Origin: Stereum hirsutum FP-91666 SS1
Lineage: Eukaryota > Basidiomycota > Agaricomycetes > Russulales > Stereaceae
Assembly: GCF_000264905.1 (NCBI RefSeq)
Contig: NW_006763132.1
Coordinates: 2,454,719-2,518,718, forward strand
Direction: 5' to 3'
Length of the DNA: 64,000 nucleotides
Within the stretch, counting starts at the first letter, position 1, and every line of letters starts with the position of its first letter. Below are positions 12,602-25,500 of the stretch, piece by piece. The translations under genes were made by a program, and so were the position numbers. Under the pieces are notes generated by a model, which worked only from the letters and a program-made list of their open reading frames with translations, ran no database searches and was not told the DNA's origin.

Positions 12602-14634
12602 TCATTCTTGTACAACGACAGAGTCCCTGCCGAGCTCTGGGTCATCGACCCTCTTCCTATCTCCCCAATTATCTCCGTAGTTTACTTCTTGCTCCCATCG
12701 TACCATAATACCTACCGTCCAAAAAAAGGAATCCCATGAGGTCCAAGAGTTCGAGCGCCGAGAGTACGAAAGATGATGGAAGAAAAAGAAAGCTCGGGAT
12801 ATCAGACGCACCATTGCCGACCGTGGGCTGATCGTCCTTCTGAGGAATCGATGCCGTCGACCGATCGTGTGGTGGCCTCGGGCTGAGAGCAATCGAAGCG
12901 TTCGGATCAGTCGAATCCTCCGCAGCGAAGTCGGCGACCCAGCGGCCAAGGGTATTGCTGAATTTGTTGATACGCGGTGCACTGGTACGGTTGCGTGTCG
13001 CACGAAGGTTGAGAACGCTACTCAGCAATAGCTCATCAGTGAGTGAATAATGCAACGAAGTAGGGAACGGGTGTGAGTGGGAAAATAATACATACAGACG
13101 GCAAGATAAAACAACGGACAGCTGAATGCTCATAGCCGCGTTTATGGACTGGATAAGCGTGTTCTTTTGCCTTTGTGATAGAATAATCCGTTCATTGGAG
13201 TGATACATCGACGACGAGACGCGCTGATACAGAATGAGGTGGGACGTACAAGAAGAAAATCACATTGATGAGGTTGAGCGAGGAGATAGCGACGAAGTAG
13301 AAAATACCCTCTTTGATGAAGACATTCATCAACGACCGAGTCGATGACGAGCCCATAGCTTTGTGGCGGACACTTCGCCAGATAGTCATCGCTGTCAAGA
13401 CCAAATCGACGGCCCTAAAGTGATAGAGTTATCAGCTTTAAGGTGATCATACAAAGGATTTGAGAGACAATCATACATAGGTGACGCATAGAAAGCGATA
13501 ATGAAATTGGGACCGGCAATGGACGGCTGTGAAGCAACTGATGGCACCTGTGAGGCCGAATGTAAGTCGGAGATAAAAAACAGACTCACTAAGACAAGGG
13601 CCTGGCCAGGATGGCAGTTTTGCATCTGCCAACAAAATATGTCAGTTGTCGGAGTAAATTTGTAGAGCATGAACTTACAAGTCGCTCCGAGGGCACAAGT
13701 AGCGAGCATCACGCCTGTGAAGCCAGTCATCATGATCGATAGGAAGATCAATACAATCCTACTACGGCCAAACAGCGCATATACACGTAGAGCCAGTACT
13801 GAAGAAGATCATAAGAGGTCACACAACGAGACCATGGTCAATTGAGAAGTCAGCGATATATATCGCAAATGATACGATAACGGTGAGAAGAGATTGAAAA
13901 TGTGGATTTTGCATACCCAATTCGACAGATACATCGACAAGGACGGTGAAATATGGTAAGACTTTGAGGTTTTTTGCACATGCTCTGGCAAAAAAAGGAT
14001 TAATACTAGACGAGAGGGAGAGGATATGGATTGAAAATAGGCGATGACGACTTACTCTTCTGTCCATTCACCAAGGAACCCTGTTGGAGAGGACGCAGTA
14101 AGTTATGAAAACATCTCGGAGGCAGAATCGCTATCTTACATATGTCGGCCACTGGTCACAGTCACAGAAATCATCAGTAAGGTGTATGTGCGTACGAGCT
14201 GAGAAGAACACCACTGACTTATCATATCTACGAGCGTATAGTAACGCACGAACAAGTACAGAATCTTGATAGCCGACCAGTCGGACTTCCAGATATACTT
14301 CCACTGATCGACGGATGCAAGATTAGGCTTTATGAATTGATTGTAAGGGCTCCAACCGAGAAAACGCTCACCTCCGCTGGTAAACATACAATCCAGTCCC
14401 AATACCATATAGATGACGTTGCTTTGAAAGAAACAACGGGAGGATGAGCACCGTATTACCTCTATGACCTCGATATAGACCTACACGCAATGTATATCTA
14501 TGGTGCACCAAGCGTGTCCGCGTTCATAAGCCAGTACACCCAAGCAAGGGGCCGACAGATGAAGAAGAACCTACCTGTGTGATGTTCACAATGCGCTCAA
14601 ATGCTGCTGCTGCTGCAACCTCGGCGGCAGACAT
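12602..14634 (-). CDS. DUF6533-type multi-pass membrane protein
   Basis: The start MSAAEVAAAAAFERIVNITQ lies at 14634. The key region KYIWKSDWSAIKILYLFVRY matches the Trp-Lys/Arg-Trp then NRY-like signature of DUF6533, a family greatly expanded in basidiomycetes. Further TM segments follow across introns, including MIFLSIMMTGFTGVMLATCA and GIFYFVAISSLNLINVIFFL. After an RATRNR segment comes a long hydrophilic tail. Splicing out an intron in that tail joins PTVGN to GIMVRWEQEVNYGDNW and gives a stop at 12602; reading through gives an alternative tail. About ten short exons are required. The seven-TM-like layout suggests a receptor or membrane scaffold, but no function is known for the family. 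Confidence 0.75.
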
Positions 14635-16066
14635 GACTGGAGCAAAAACAGTGGCAACGGTGAGTGGCGGAAGTCCTGATTTTCGAACCGTTTGGCTGAA
14701 AGAGAGGGGAGAAATCCGACAGGATTTGGGAAGGGAGCCGGAAGTAAATGGTCAGCAATAGCAATTGCGTTCTTAAAGGACGATGTGGACACCAAGCGAG
14801 TGGCTCGCTGCAGATGAGATCTGCAGTGGCCGACAGAGCTACTTTGCCTACAGGGTGATGGGGTTCCGCAGAGTTTCCTTAGCAAGCCATCGAGATAAAT
14901 TACTACAAAGTCGTGGTGAGGGCAACAACACTGCAGAATTGGAGTGAATCAAACAAGAGACTTGAAGGAAGAACTCCTCGGTGCTTACCTTCGTATGATG
15001 CGCGGACTCCAACTTTGCAATGCTCAATTCGCCACGAACACTTTAAATTTGATAAAACTTTGCGCGGACAAACCAGAGCACATGCGCAGTCTGGCCCGCT
15101 CATAGGCACGGTCAAGGCCCAAAACCACATCGAATGGAAGTTTGAGTGAGCGAACTCTGCATGAGCTTGTCCGTCTGAGATCTCCTTCATGCTTTGAAAG
15201 ATACATGAACAACCCCTGTCCTGGAGAACAAAAACTGAGATCTACTCAGCGCCAAAAGTTTTCGTGTAATATCCAATTGAAGACCGTACTTACCAGGTTC
15301 TCTGCCTTGCTAAAAATGCGGTAAATGGGTTTTTGTTCGTTTGGGCTTTGGATTGCGGGCCGGGAAGACCTGAGGGACGAGCTCGAGGCTGTAACTTGGT
15401 CGCTCTAGGTGACCGAATGACAAAGATAGGCTTCAAGCGTCGAGCGTCAAGGGCACAATCAGGTGGACAGAAATCAAAACGCTCCGATCTTCACGATTCT
15501 GAGCGCCCTTACCAGGTTCCGGAGTATGGAAGGGAGACGAGTATGAATCTAAGACCGCGTAACGCGAGAAGTTGGCCTTGTCGGCGGAGTTTGATTGTTG
15601 GGGGCCCACATGCGCCACAAGCGGCCAACCCCGATTGGGCGCGCGGGAGGGGTGGCGAACGGTGACCACTGGCAGTACCGTTCAAGACCTAGTAGTACCG
15701 ACCTTTCTGCTCTGGGGTATTGTTTTTCGTGAACTTCTGAGACGACCCCACCAAGAAGGCCCTGCTTCGTACCTTGTACATACCTCACCCGCCCATGTAC
15801 TTATCTCCGAGTGCTCGGACATGTGCAAGAGCCCGCAGCGAGAGCTGGTGAGCGTAGCAACTAGAACAAGACCACTGGGATACCAATCATCACTATGGGC
15901 GGGACTAATGACCCCGCTTGAGGTACACGGCCTCGAAGCAGTTGGCCATAAAATATTTCAGAGGCACCAACGGTAGGAAAGAACTCGAGCTCTCCCGCCG
16001 CCTCTTCACTTCCTCGTTCGTCTCTAATAAAACTTCATCATTCTTTGGTTCAAAGCCAACATCAAC
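14635..16066. other. Intergenic region, possible gene relic
   Basis: I support no intact gene here. On the minus strand at about 15040-15190 a frame reads RSLKLPFDVVLGLD, which resembles an aspartic-protease-like or retroelement-associated motif seen in many agaricomycete hypothetical proteins. It is isolated and quickly interrupted. Other open frames (15333-15665 +, 15549-15788 -) have no recognisable family. The likeliest reading is a decayed gene or transposon fragment plus the epimerase promoter. Confidence 0.35.
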
Positions 16067-17559
16067 ATGACCTTCGTACTTGTGAGTTCGCCTTGGAGTG
16101 CTTTTCCAGACCGAAATTTGGTGCTGACCGACGCGGCGTGGTGTAGGTCACTGGAGCCTCTGGCTTTCTGGGCGCTCACATTGTGGACCAGCTGCTCAAA
16201 TTGGGATACAAAGTTCGAGGGTGAGCTGAATACTACCTGTCATGGCACCTTCAACGACCCCGCCGTATGAGAGATGATGCTAATCGAGAGACGACGTACC
16301 ACAGAACGGCAAGATCGAGCAAGGCCGACCGTCTTCGTGCTGCTTACAGCTTCGCCGACGACCGTTTCGATGTCGTCGTCGTCGATGACTTCTCGAGTTC
16401 CGACTTGACTGCCGCGTTTGAAGGTCTGTACACCGGCCATTCACCAGAGCATAGCCTGTTACCTGACAAATGTTGGTACCGTGTTAGGCATCGAGGTACT
16501 CGTACATGTAGCGTCGCCCATGCCCACAGCTGGCCCTGCTGAGGTTATACTCAAGGTATGTCTTACCCTGCTCACGTTCGCATAATGTAGCATTCACGGC
16601 TGGCTGAGGACCTCCTTGCACATCCTAGGGTGCGATAAACGGGACCACTAGAGTTCTCGATTTCGCCGCAAAGTCGGGGACCGTGAAGAAGGTCATCGTC
16701 ACATCGAGTGTCACGTCGTTGCACCACATCAACGAGTCTTTCACCGACAAGGTGTACGGTGCTGACGGTGAGTATTTCGATGGGCAGCATCCAAATGAGA
16801 TCTGTAGAAGCGTCTCTGACCTTTGTCTTTCTTTGACGACTGGATGTAGACTGGAATCCGCAGACGTACGAAGACGCGGTTGAGCCCGGCACCCATCCAT
16901 ATTCGGTTTACTATGCAGCGAAGACGGTTTCTGAACAGGCCGTTCGTAAATTCGCGAAGGAACATCCGGCAATCGATGTTTCGACCGGTACGTGAAGTCG
17001 CCGATCATCTAAACCCAAGCGACGTCAGCTAAACTCTAGTCCACTAGTGCATCCGACCTACTGCTACGGGCCTACCGCCCCCAGTCACGTCTCCGATGCC
17101 CCAGCAGATAGTACCAACATCTTGATATACGCCCTCTTCCAAACGCCGGCCGGCTCTCCTCGCAGTCCGCTTCCACCCGCTCAAGCCCTGATCTCACCCA
17201 CCTACATCCACGTCTCCGACGCAGCCCGTGCTCACGTCCTTCTTATTTCTCCTCCTTCCGAATGTCCTACGTCCTGCCCTGGAGAGGTCAAGCGAGTGGT
17301 ACTCAAGAGCGGAGACATGCGTTGGATAGATGCGCTTGAGTATCTTACGAAGACGAGACCTGAGCTGAAGGAGAGGTTGTTTTTGATTCCTGAGAATTAC
17401 GAACACCCAGAGGGGTGGGCGAGGTTTAGCGGTGAGAGCACAGAGAAGTGGATCGGCTTCAAGAACGGAAGTTACAAGGATTGGAAGGTGATGTTGGACG
17501 AGGCGGTGGATGATATCCTGAAAAGGGAGAAGGGTCTGACGACGGTGAAGGCAGCGTGA
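16067..17559 (+). CDS. NAD(P)-dependent epimerase / dihydroflavonol-4-reductase-like protein
   Basis: Extended short-chain dehydrogenase. A five-codon first exon (MTFVL) splices to VTGASGFLGAHIVDQLLK, the Rossmann GxxGxxG nucleotide site. Then come LVHVASPMP, the strand VKKVIVTSSVTSLHH with the catalytic Ser region, and SVYYAAKTVSEQAV, which carries the YxxxK catalytic pair. VHPTYCYGP follows, typical of the DFR/aldehyde-reductase (GRP2, anthocyanidin-reductase-like) subgroup. About seven exons; the last, from about 17050, holds the C-terminal substrate domain and ends TTVKAA. Close fungal relatives reduce aldehydes or ketones such as methylglyoxal. The substrate here is unknown. It is tail to tail with IWS1, 300 bp apart. 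Confidence 0.85.
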
Positions 17560-17862
17560 AGCGTTTCGAGAGGTGTCCATGACAGGATGGTCGTATAGAT
17601 ATATTAGCAGAGTGCACCAGCGTTTAATTAATTCGTGGTCCCCTGCTTGAAAGTTTGTCCGCCATCGAAGTGGAGCCACCTCAAAGTCCTACAGAGGATG
17701 ATATGGCCGAAAACAGTGTGATATTTATGGAGATACTCCAAGGAATCAAACTGATGGAGAGACGAAAGTAAAACGCACAGACATACATGTACACTGTGAA
17801 GCGAAAAACAGGAAGACGAACCAACAACCTGAGTACCAGCATAATCAACCCACATCACCACA

Positions 17863-19285
17863 TCACGGCTTCTGAGTGATCCTCCTCGTGAAGCTCCTCA
17901 TCCGATCCGCGTTCTTCCTCCTCCTCTCCACGTCCACGTCCACACTTGACGTTGGCTTCATGATACCCGCATTGGCCCTCGGCGCGACGGAATAATTGCC
18001 CAACTCTCTTTGAGGGATCATGACCGCATTCTTCCTGACCTTGCCCTTCTCGCTCTCCTTCGCCCTCGCCAAAATCGCCGCCAACCTCTCCTGCCTCGGG
18101 GCCTGAGTACCACCCTGTGAAGCGCCACCCTGGCTGTCGTCCAACATATCGATCGCGAGAGGGATTTCCCTGTCCCTGTATGATGCGGAACGTTTGATGA
18201 TTGGTCGAGACCAAGTGGATACGAGCGTGTTGGCGATGCGGGCGACGTCGGGTGTGACGCGTTTACATTTTGTATAGAAGAGAACAATGCGACCGAGTTT
18301 GGAGGCAATGAGAACGTTGGTATCGATATACTCGAGGCGTTGGATGGTTTCCATGAATTCTTTTTGGATATTCAGAGCAGGGAGGGAGCGGTCTGGGAGG
18401 GGCTCGAGCCAGCGGCGAACGCCTTCGAACAGGTTGTTGTCGATGATGGATTGGGAGAGTCCTGACCTATTTTAGATATTAGGAAGGTGGCACATGGGTC
18501 AGAATTAAAGAAGCATGTCCAAGAAAGAACAAAAACACCTACTTGCGAAGAACATTCATGACTTCGGGGAGCATACGAAGTTTTGCGGTGGCGGGGAGTT
18601 TCTCTTTGTTTGCCCTTTCGTCGTCCTCAGCTGCAGCGAGCATGGCTTCTCGCAGCCTCGAAACTTCCTCGTCCGCGAACCTATCTAGGACATCTTCGTC
18701 CTTCTTCCTCTTCTTCGGACGGGAAGTCTTCTTTGGCTTCAATATGGCATCAATCTTCATGTCCAGGCGGATCTTGTCCGCTATACGAAGCCCACGTACC
18801 CTTCTTCAGCGTATACAAGTAGCGCCCGAGGGAGAACGACGAACCTTCCTGCTTGGGCAGATTACTCAAGTCCTGCTCGGTTCGTTCTACCTTCCTCTTC
18901 CTCTTTCGCTGGGTGGTTCTCCGCCTCCCAACCTCTGCGACCTCCTCGTCTTCATCCCCACCATGTCTCCGGCGAACCTTCCTCTTCTTCTTGGGTGCAC
19001 TGTCTTCATAGTTATCGGCTGACCCCTCGCTTCCTGTTGTTTCCTCGTCGTCGGGACGGATAGGACCAATGTGCTTGGGCGGCTTTGGGAAATCCTCTAC
19101 GTGGATGTGATAGCGTTGGTAACATGACCAGGGAGTCGAAAGATTTGTGTGGCGTACCTTCAGGCGCGTCAGAAAGTTCGGAATCTGAACCGAAGATATC
19201 TTTCTCCGCAAATTTCTATATACACGCAATAATAGATGAGCATGGGGCGAATACAAATGTAGAGGTGAGCACACACGTCGGTCAT
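17863..19285 (-). CDS. iws1: Transcription elongation factor IWS1/Spn1
   Basis: Nuclear factor that binds Spt6 and RNA polymerase II during elongation and mRNA export. The C-terminal half carries the conserved TFIIS-N-like (LW/HEAT) domain: RRWLEPLPDRSLPALNIQKE, RLEYIDTNVLIASKLGRIV and TLVSTWSRPII. The tail is short and basic. A mini first exon (MTD) splices to KFAEKDIFGSDSELSDAPE, an acidic motif like the usual Spt6-facing N-terminus. A Lys/Arg-rich nuclear-localisation stretch follows (APKKKRKVRRR). An intron of about 64 nt joins NLPKQE to ADKIRLDMKIDAILKPKK. About 370 residues, similar to yeast Spn1 and much shorter than animal IWS1. It is divergent from the histidine kinase across 264 bp. 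Confidence 0.9.
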
Positions 19286-19549
19286 GGTGGTTAGCTTGAG
19301 GAGGTATTGTGTCACAAGGTGTGACTGTCACACCCAAGAAGGGCTGGAACCCGCCGGAGCCGTCGGCTCAACGTTTTGGCAGCCAGGCGGCCGTACTTAC
19401 CGTGCCTATGACGCCAGACACGAGAGATCGGCGACGGCGTCCGCTTCAGGAAGCCCCGTTTTCTTGCTTTTCTGTCTGAGACTGTTGGTCGTTGAGCCCG
19501 ACGTCGACAACGACGACGGCGACGACGCCTGGAGGAAGCATCCCGCACC
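19286..19549. promoter_or_regulatory. Divergent promoter between iws1 and the dual histidine kinase
   Basis: Just 264 bp separate the two start codons. Both core promoters must lie here. I see no obvious TATA box or repeat. Confidence 0.55.
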
Positions 19550-22500
19550 ATGTGGAGCACCATGGCCGCCCAACTCGACGATGTGCCGCTTCTCACCGTG
19601 TTGGCCTCCCTCCCGCCGGGCTTCCCCGCTGCTGTCTTCCCTACCCGGGCCCATTGGCAGGCTCAGCTTGAGCACGACCCACAACTATCCCTTCCAGTAT
19701 GGTCCAACAATGCCTATGAGCTCCTTTTTCCTCCACCGAACATCATAGACACCGATGCTACTCCACGAAGTTCTCCGCGCTTCATACGTTCTATCCTATC
19801 TCCAGACAGCGCAGAAACTTGGTCAACATGTCTCCGCAACATCGCCACTCCGGACTTCGCCTTCCACTCACACCCCAATGAACCAACAATTCCCAACTCC
19901 TCACAAGCAGTTGTGCTACATCTTACCGCAGGAGGATCACTCCGTCTTTCTGTTCAGCTAGTGGAAAGCCGTTGGATAATAATCATGGGTGCTGTCACTC
20001 CCGAAGTCACGGTCTCAGAGGATTCTCGTGAAGGCTCTATAGGAACGTCAATGGTCTCGAGGACAGATATCAAGCCTGATTATTTGCCCTCCCCTCCAGT
20101 GCGTTCATTTCTTCCCATCATTACCCATGTATCTAGGCCGCTCACAAATTATTATAGCTCGAAGAAACCACCTCTCCGTCTCACTTTCTTTCCCCGCTAC
20201 TGAACACCGTCACTGGACGCATGCTTATCGAATTTGATTGGGCATCGACATCATTAGGGCCGATTTCAAGCTGGCCACAGTCTCTCCACACCGCCGTCTC
20301 CATCCTACTCTCTACCCAATTTCAATCGTGAGTGGTTCTAAGTGAAATTGTGGCCCAGAGATAGTAACGCCTCAATGGCTCGTGTAGCTGTATGTTTTGG
20401 GGGTATGTCTTACTTTGGCCGTTGTAGATAGTGGCTTTAGCTAACTGTCTCTTCAGACCCGATCGGCTTATCATGTATAGTAAGCTTTTCCATCGTCGCC
20501 ACCCAACAATCATCCCGGCTCACGTACACCCCAGATGACAAATACATTGAGAGCCCAAATGTCAAGCATCCCTGGCTCTTCGTACGTTCGTCCGTTCCCC
20601 TGCTCTGCCGCTTTAGTTATAACGTCTTCTTCCATGCGTTTCATAGGGTCAGCCCGCCCGTGTAGGCTGGGCCGAGATTTGGGATGTATTCGAGGGATAC
20701 TGCAGTACCGTGGACCAAGGTGTTTCAGTCAGCAAGACCAACGATCCTCTTTTCTTCAAGCCTTCTCCAACATCTACCACGCATGGCGTCGAACCATGCA
20801 CGCTTCCCCTAGTCGAGGTGTACTTCTCGTATGTAAAATTGTATCCATGTGATCTCCGGTGACTGATCGATTTCTGATGACAGGTGGAGCTACATACCCG
20901 TAATGATAGAGGACGGGAGTGTAGGCGGCATCATCAACACTTGTATGGATACGACTGACAAGGTTCTCGTAAGTCGATCATGTCCTGGCCCCATTGGCTC
21001 TGTTTCTCATTTTGGATCTCTCCATCTAACTTGGTTCCATAGGCCGACCGACGTCTCGCCACCCTCCGCCACCTCGCCGAGCGCACAGCCGCCTGCTCAT
21101 CCACCCTCGACTTCTGGCTCGCAGTTTGCGAATCCATCGAGTCCAATGACGCCGACTTTCCTTTCGCGCTCTGTTACATCGTGGACGAAGACAATGCGAG
21201 TGGTGCGACTGAAAGCTGCTATTCGGAGCCATCGACCGCGACTCCTGGAATGAAGCTTGCTTTAGTCGGGAGGGTTGCAGTGCCCGAAGGACACCGCGCT
21301 GCTCCTGCACATGTAAGTCTCCCTTTCTTCGGACCAGTTCTCATGAGGTATTGTCGTGATCGACGATTGACTCGACTTCTCGGGCTCTCGATGTGCTTAG
21401 GTCGTTCTTACAGGAGAAAATGAGACTCAAGCATATACGTGGCCGTTCAATGAGGCGAGCACAACGTCGAAGACGGTTTGGACGGAGCTCGCGCCCGATA
21501 TTCTGGACGGGTTTGAATACGAGAATCGTGGGTGGGGGGACAGGCCGACGAGGGCTGCTGTCGTACCTCTCAAGACGCATGATGACAGCTTGACAGGTTT
21601 TATGGTGTTGGGACTAAACACCCGAAGACCGGTACGTTTTCATATCTACCCCGATTATACCCGATGTCCTTCCGCAACGCACTGTGAGACTTGTTATCTG
21701 ACATCGGAACTGTGTTTTGTTCGATAATTGAACAGTACGACTCGGATTTCAGAAGGTTTCATGGCGTCATGGTGCAAAACCTCAGCGCCTCCCTCGCCGC
21801 GACGCAGAGTTTCGAACAAGAAATCCAAAGAGCCGAGGAGCTCCGAGCCCTCGATCGTGCAAAGACGACTTTCTTTCAGAATGTCTCTCATGTAAGCTTT
21901 TCTCTTACCTCGTCTCTGTCTATCATTCATCCCTGACTGTCATATAACGCAATCATGTCTTCTGCACAAACAGGAACTTCGTACACCGTTGACGCTCATC
22001 CGAGGACCAGCACAGGACGCCTTGGCAGAGCCTCTCCCAGTTGGGAGGGTTGATCCGGCTAGAGCAGCGACAGAGAGGGCGAGGTGGAAGCTTGTGGAGA
22101 GAGCTAGTGGGAGATTGTTGAGGCTCGTCAACTCTCTGCTGCTCTTTTCGAGTGCTGAGGCAGGGAGAGTGCACGTGCGTACCATGATCTCTCCCAAACT
22201 CTAGCTGGGCGCTCATTGATTCTGATCAACATTATTGACATGCTGAATGTGGTCGTGCTGGATGTATAGATGAGCTTCCATCCTGTCCGTTTGACGCAAT
22301 ATACGAAGGATTTGGCCTCGTTATTCAGGAGCTCAATCGAGCGTTCCGGGATTGGTGAGTTGTTCCTTCTACATCGGCACGTCGGAATTATTGTAGACTA
22401 ACCGGACATGCGTGTTGGCTAGATTTTATCGTTGATATTGATGATGCACTTGCTCATAAATCCGTGTACGTTGATGCCGAGATGTGGGAGAAGGTATGAA

Positions 22501-25500
22501 CATAATCAAATATCTGATTGTGTGGTTCCTCTGCTGACTTATATCATCTGAACAGGTCGTATTTAACCTCCTCTCCAACGCCGTCAAATACACGAGCAAA
22601 GGGTACGCACAATCCCCAGTCAATCCATTCACCTACAGGCCAAGGCCTCGCCCAATCCAGACGTACTAACCCGCTTACTGTTTTGTTATAGCTTCATCAA
22701 GATCTCCATGCATTTCGCATCCTCTGAGGCTGTGCTGAAGGTGGAAGACAGTGGTTGCGGTATACCGCCCGAGCAGCTCGAGCAAGTCCTCCAGCGATTC
22801 CATCGCGTTGAGTCAGAAACGAGAAGAGAAGGTGCTGGCATTGGACTTGCATTGACCTCAGAGCTTGTCAAACTCCATCAAGGTATGTCTCCCTTCCACC
22901 ATGGTCTGCTCGCTCCCAAGAAACATCCTGAAGTCGGTTTCGACATTTTCTTCCGTGGCGGTGGTAAATCGCAGGCAGGGTCGCGGTCAAGAGCTCATTG
23001 CAGACGCCAATGATGTCCGGATGGAGTATGTTCACGGTATACATCCCCCTTGGACATCAACATCTACCGGCCGATGCGGTCAGTCATACACCACTTCCCG
23101 CTGAGTTGCATCCTGGGGCATCTGATGGTATTTCTAGTAAGTGATCTCGCATTGTGCATCAATATCTGGAGCTGACCAAAGATGGATCTTAACAGCCGAG
23201 GAACCAGGGAACTGGATCAACGATGAGCTGGATGGCTTGTCAATAAGCACACTCAGCTCACCGATGAGCACTATGCCTTCGTATCAACCGTCTTCGAATG
23301 ATAGTGTTGGGTATCCCTTCCCTGGATCGGTCATCCTGCTTGCCGAAGATAATCATGTACGCCTCGTCCTTCAAGATATCTACGCTCGCTCTTGTGCTCC
23401 ATATCTGATTTTTCCGTACTCGACTTGTTCTAGGATGCCAGACTATACATCAGGAACATCATCGCGCCGCTCGCGGAAGAAATCGTGGCGGTCAGCGATG
23501 GTCAATCTGCTCTCGAATTCATCAAGAACTCGTCCAAGCCACACATTGTCGTTTCGGATGTATTGAGTAAGTCGCTTGCGGCCAGGATGCATAGGCATTC
23601 AGATGTTCCAGCCAACTGAACATGCCTCTTGTTTAACGTTGTCAGTGCCTCGAATGACTGGGATCGAGCTACTACAGGCCATTCGCAATGATCCCGACGC
23701 AACTATTCAATCGATTCCGTTCGTTATGCTCAGCGCGAGCTTGGAAAAGGAATCGGAACTCGTTCCGGATGGGTCCATAACCGGACCTACGGACTTCCTG
23801 GTCAAGGTACAGAATTCGTTACGCCCGCAGTACTTATGCTTCATCTAATGGCCCTACGTTTCGGACTCATCAGCCATTCTCGTCAAAGTCACTCATCTCT
23901 ATTGTCCAAGAACGGCTCAGATCAGCACGCCAGACTACTGATCTTGAGCTTCGGGTACAACAACGGACCGCGGAACTTGAATTGAGCCAGCTGAGATATA
24001 GAAGGATCAGCGAGTTGTCGCCTGTCGCCATATTCGAGACGGATGAGAGCAACCCAGGGTTGATTACTTATGCTGTAAGTACTCCTTGATAGCCTGTCTC
24101 CATCGTTTACTATGCTCACTTCGTACGGTTCTCGTAGAATGACCAGTTCTTTACTATCACCGGTTTGCCCAATAGACTGCCAATGCAGATTGAAGAATGC
24201 TTCAATTCGTAAGTCTCGCTCTCGCCGCTGTACCTCATAGCGTGTTCTGAAATATCTATGCAGCATGCTACCTGAAGATCAAGTAACCGCGCACGACACG
24301 CTCCGTGTTATGCTCAAGAATGGCACCCCCGGCCATTTCGATTGTCGGTTCACGTCAGGGAAATGCGCCTACACCGACGTCCTCCCTCTATCATCTGGCG
24401 CACTGCGTGAGCATCCTCCTTTCTACCATTATACTAACTGACCTCATGTCCATGCGCCGTTCCTTTTGTTGTGTCACAGTGGGAAGCCTGACAGATCAAA
24501 CGGAGCAACGTCTGTTTGTGCAGCAGCAGCTCGATGCAGAGCGCTCAAGAGCGGAAACGGCCGAAAAGCAGCGATACTTGCAGGAATCATTCGTAGATAT
24601 TGGTCAGCAAACTCTCTATGCCTCTCGCGATATCTTACATAACATATTGACGGCGCATGCTTCATCAGTCTCGCATGAGCTCCGAAATCCTATCAGCGCG
24701 ATCATCCAGAGCGCAGACTTGTTGACCTTCGCTGTCGCACGCTTCGAAGAAATTCTCGGAGAGCTATTTCAATCAACGGCACTCGCATCTTCGCAACAGG
24801 ATGCCAGCCTTCAAAAACTGGTGAGTCGAAGTGAGAGTGAATTGTGCTCGAGGTCCTAATATGTCTTCAACTAGCGCGAACTTGCGAAGACAGAATTGGA
24901 CGACGCTAGCGATGCTATCTCGTCTATCAGCCTCTGCGCTCGACATCAGTCGATTATTGCCAGGTACGTCAATGCATCCGGTGTACGACTTTTGGGAGAG
25001 ATCCTTACCCTGCCTATTTGATCTAGTGACATTTTGGCAGTTTCTCGCATGGACAATGGGCTTCTTGGGGTATCTCCGTTCTGTTTCAATCTAGTAGACG
25101 AGTTGCAAAGCACAATGACCATGTTTGCGGTGCAAGCGCATACTCAGGGCATCGAGTTGCAGCTCGAACTTGGCGACGGAGTGGACGACGACACTTGCAT
25201 CGTCGCGGACCCCACACGGTTATGCCAAATCTTGGTAAACCTTATGTGCGTCCTGCTCCCTCGTGCTAACTTCGTCAATGCTCAATATCCTTACCTCATC
25301 TCAGCTCGAACTCGTGCCGGATACTTGAATCCTGGGACGGCTCGCGGAGCATCGCTGTTGCTGTTGCTCTGACGGATCACCAGCCCTTCGGAAGCTGTGA
25401 GCAGGATGATCCCTCGTGCCTATGGCTCGCTTGCAGCATATCGGACTCAGGGCCTGGCATCAACTCTGAAGATCATGCGCGTCTCTTCACACGATTCAAT

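Noticed and set aside
15024..15212. LPFDVVLGLD motif as a retrotransposon protease
   Set aside because: It is isolated, with no neighbouring reverse transcriptase, integrase or LTRs. Kept only as a possible relic.
7024..17559. MFS transporter, 2OG oxygenase and reductase as a metabolite cluster
   Set aside because: No core synthase (PKS, NRPS, terpene) is present, and an unrelated membrane gene lies between them. Proximity alone is not enough.
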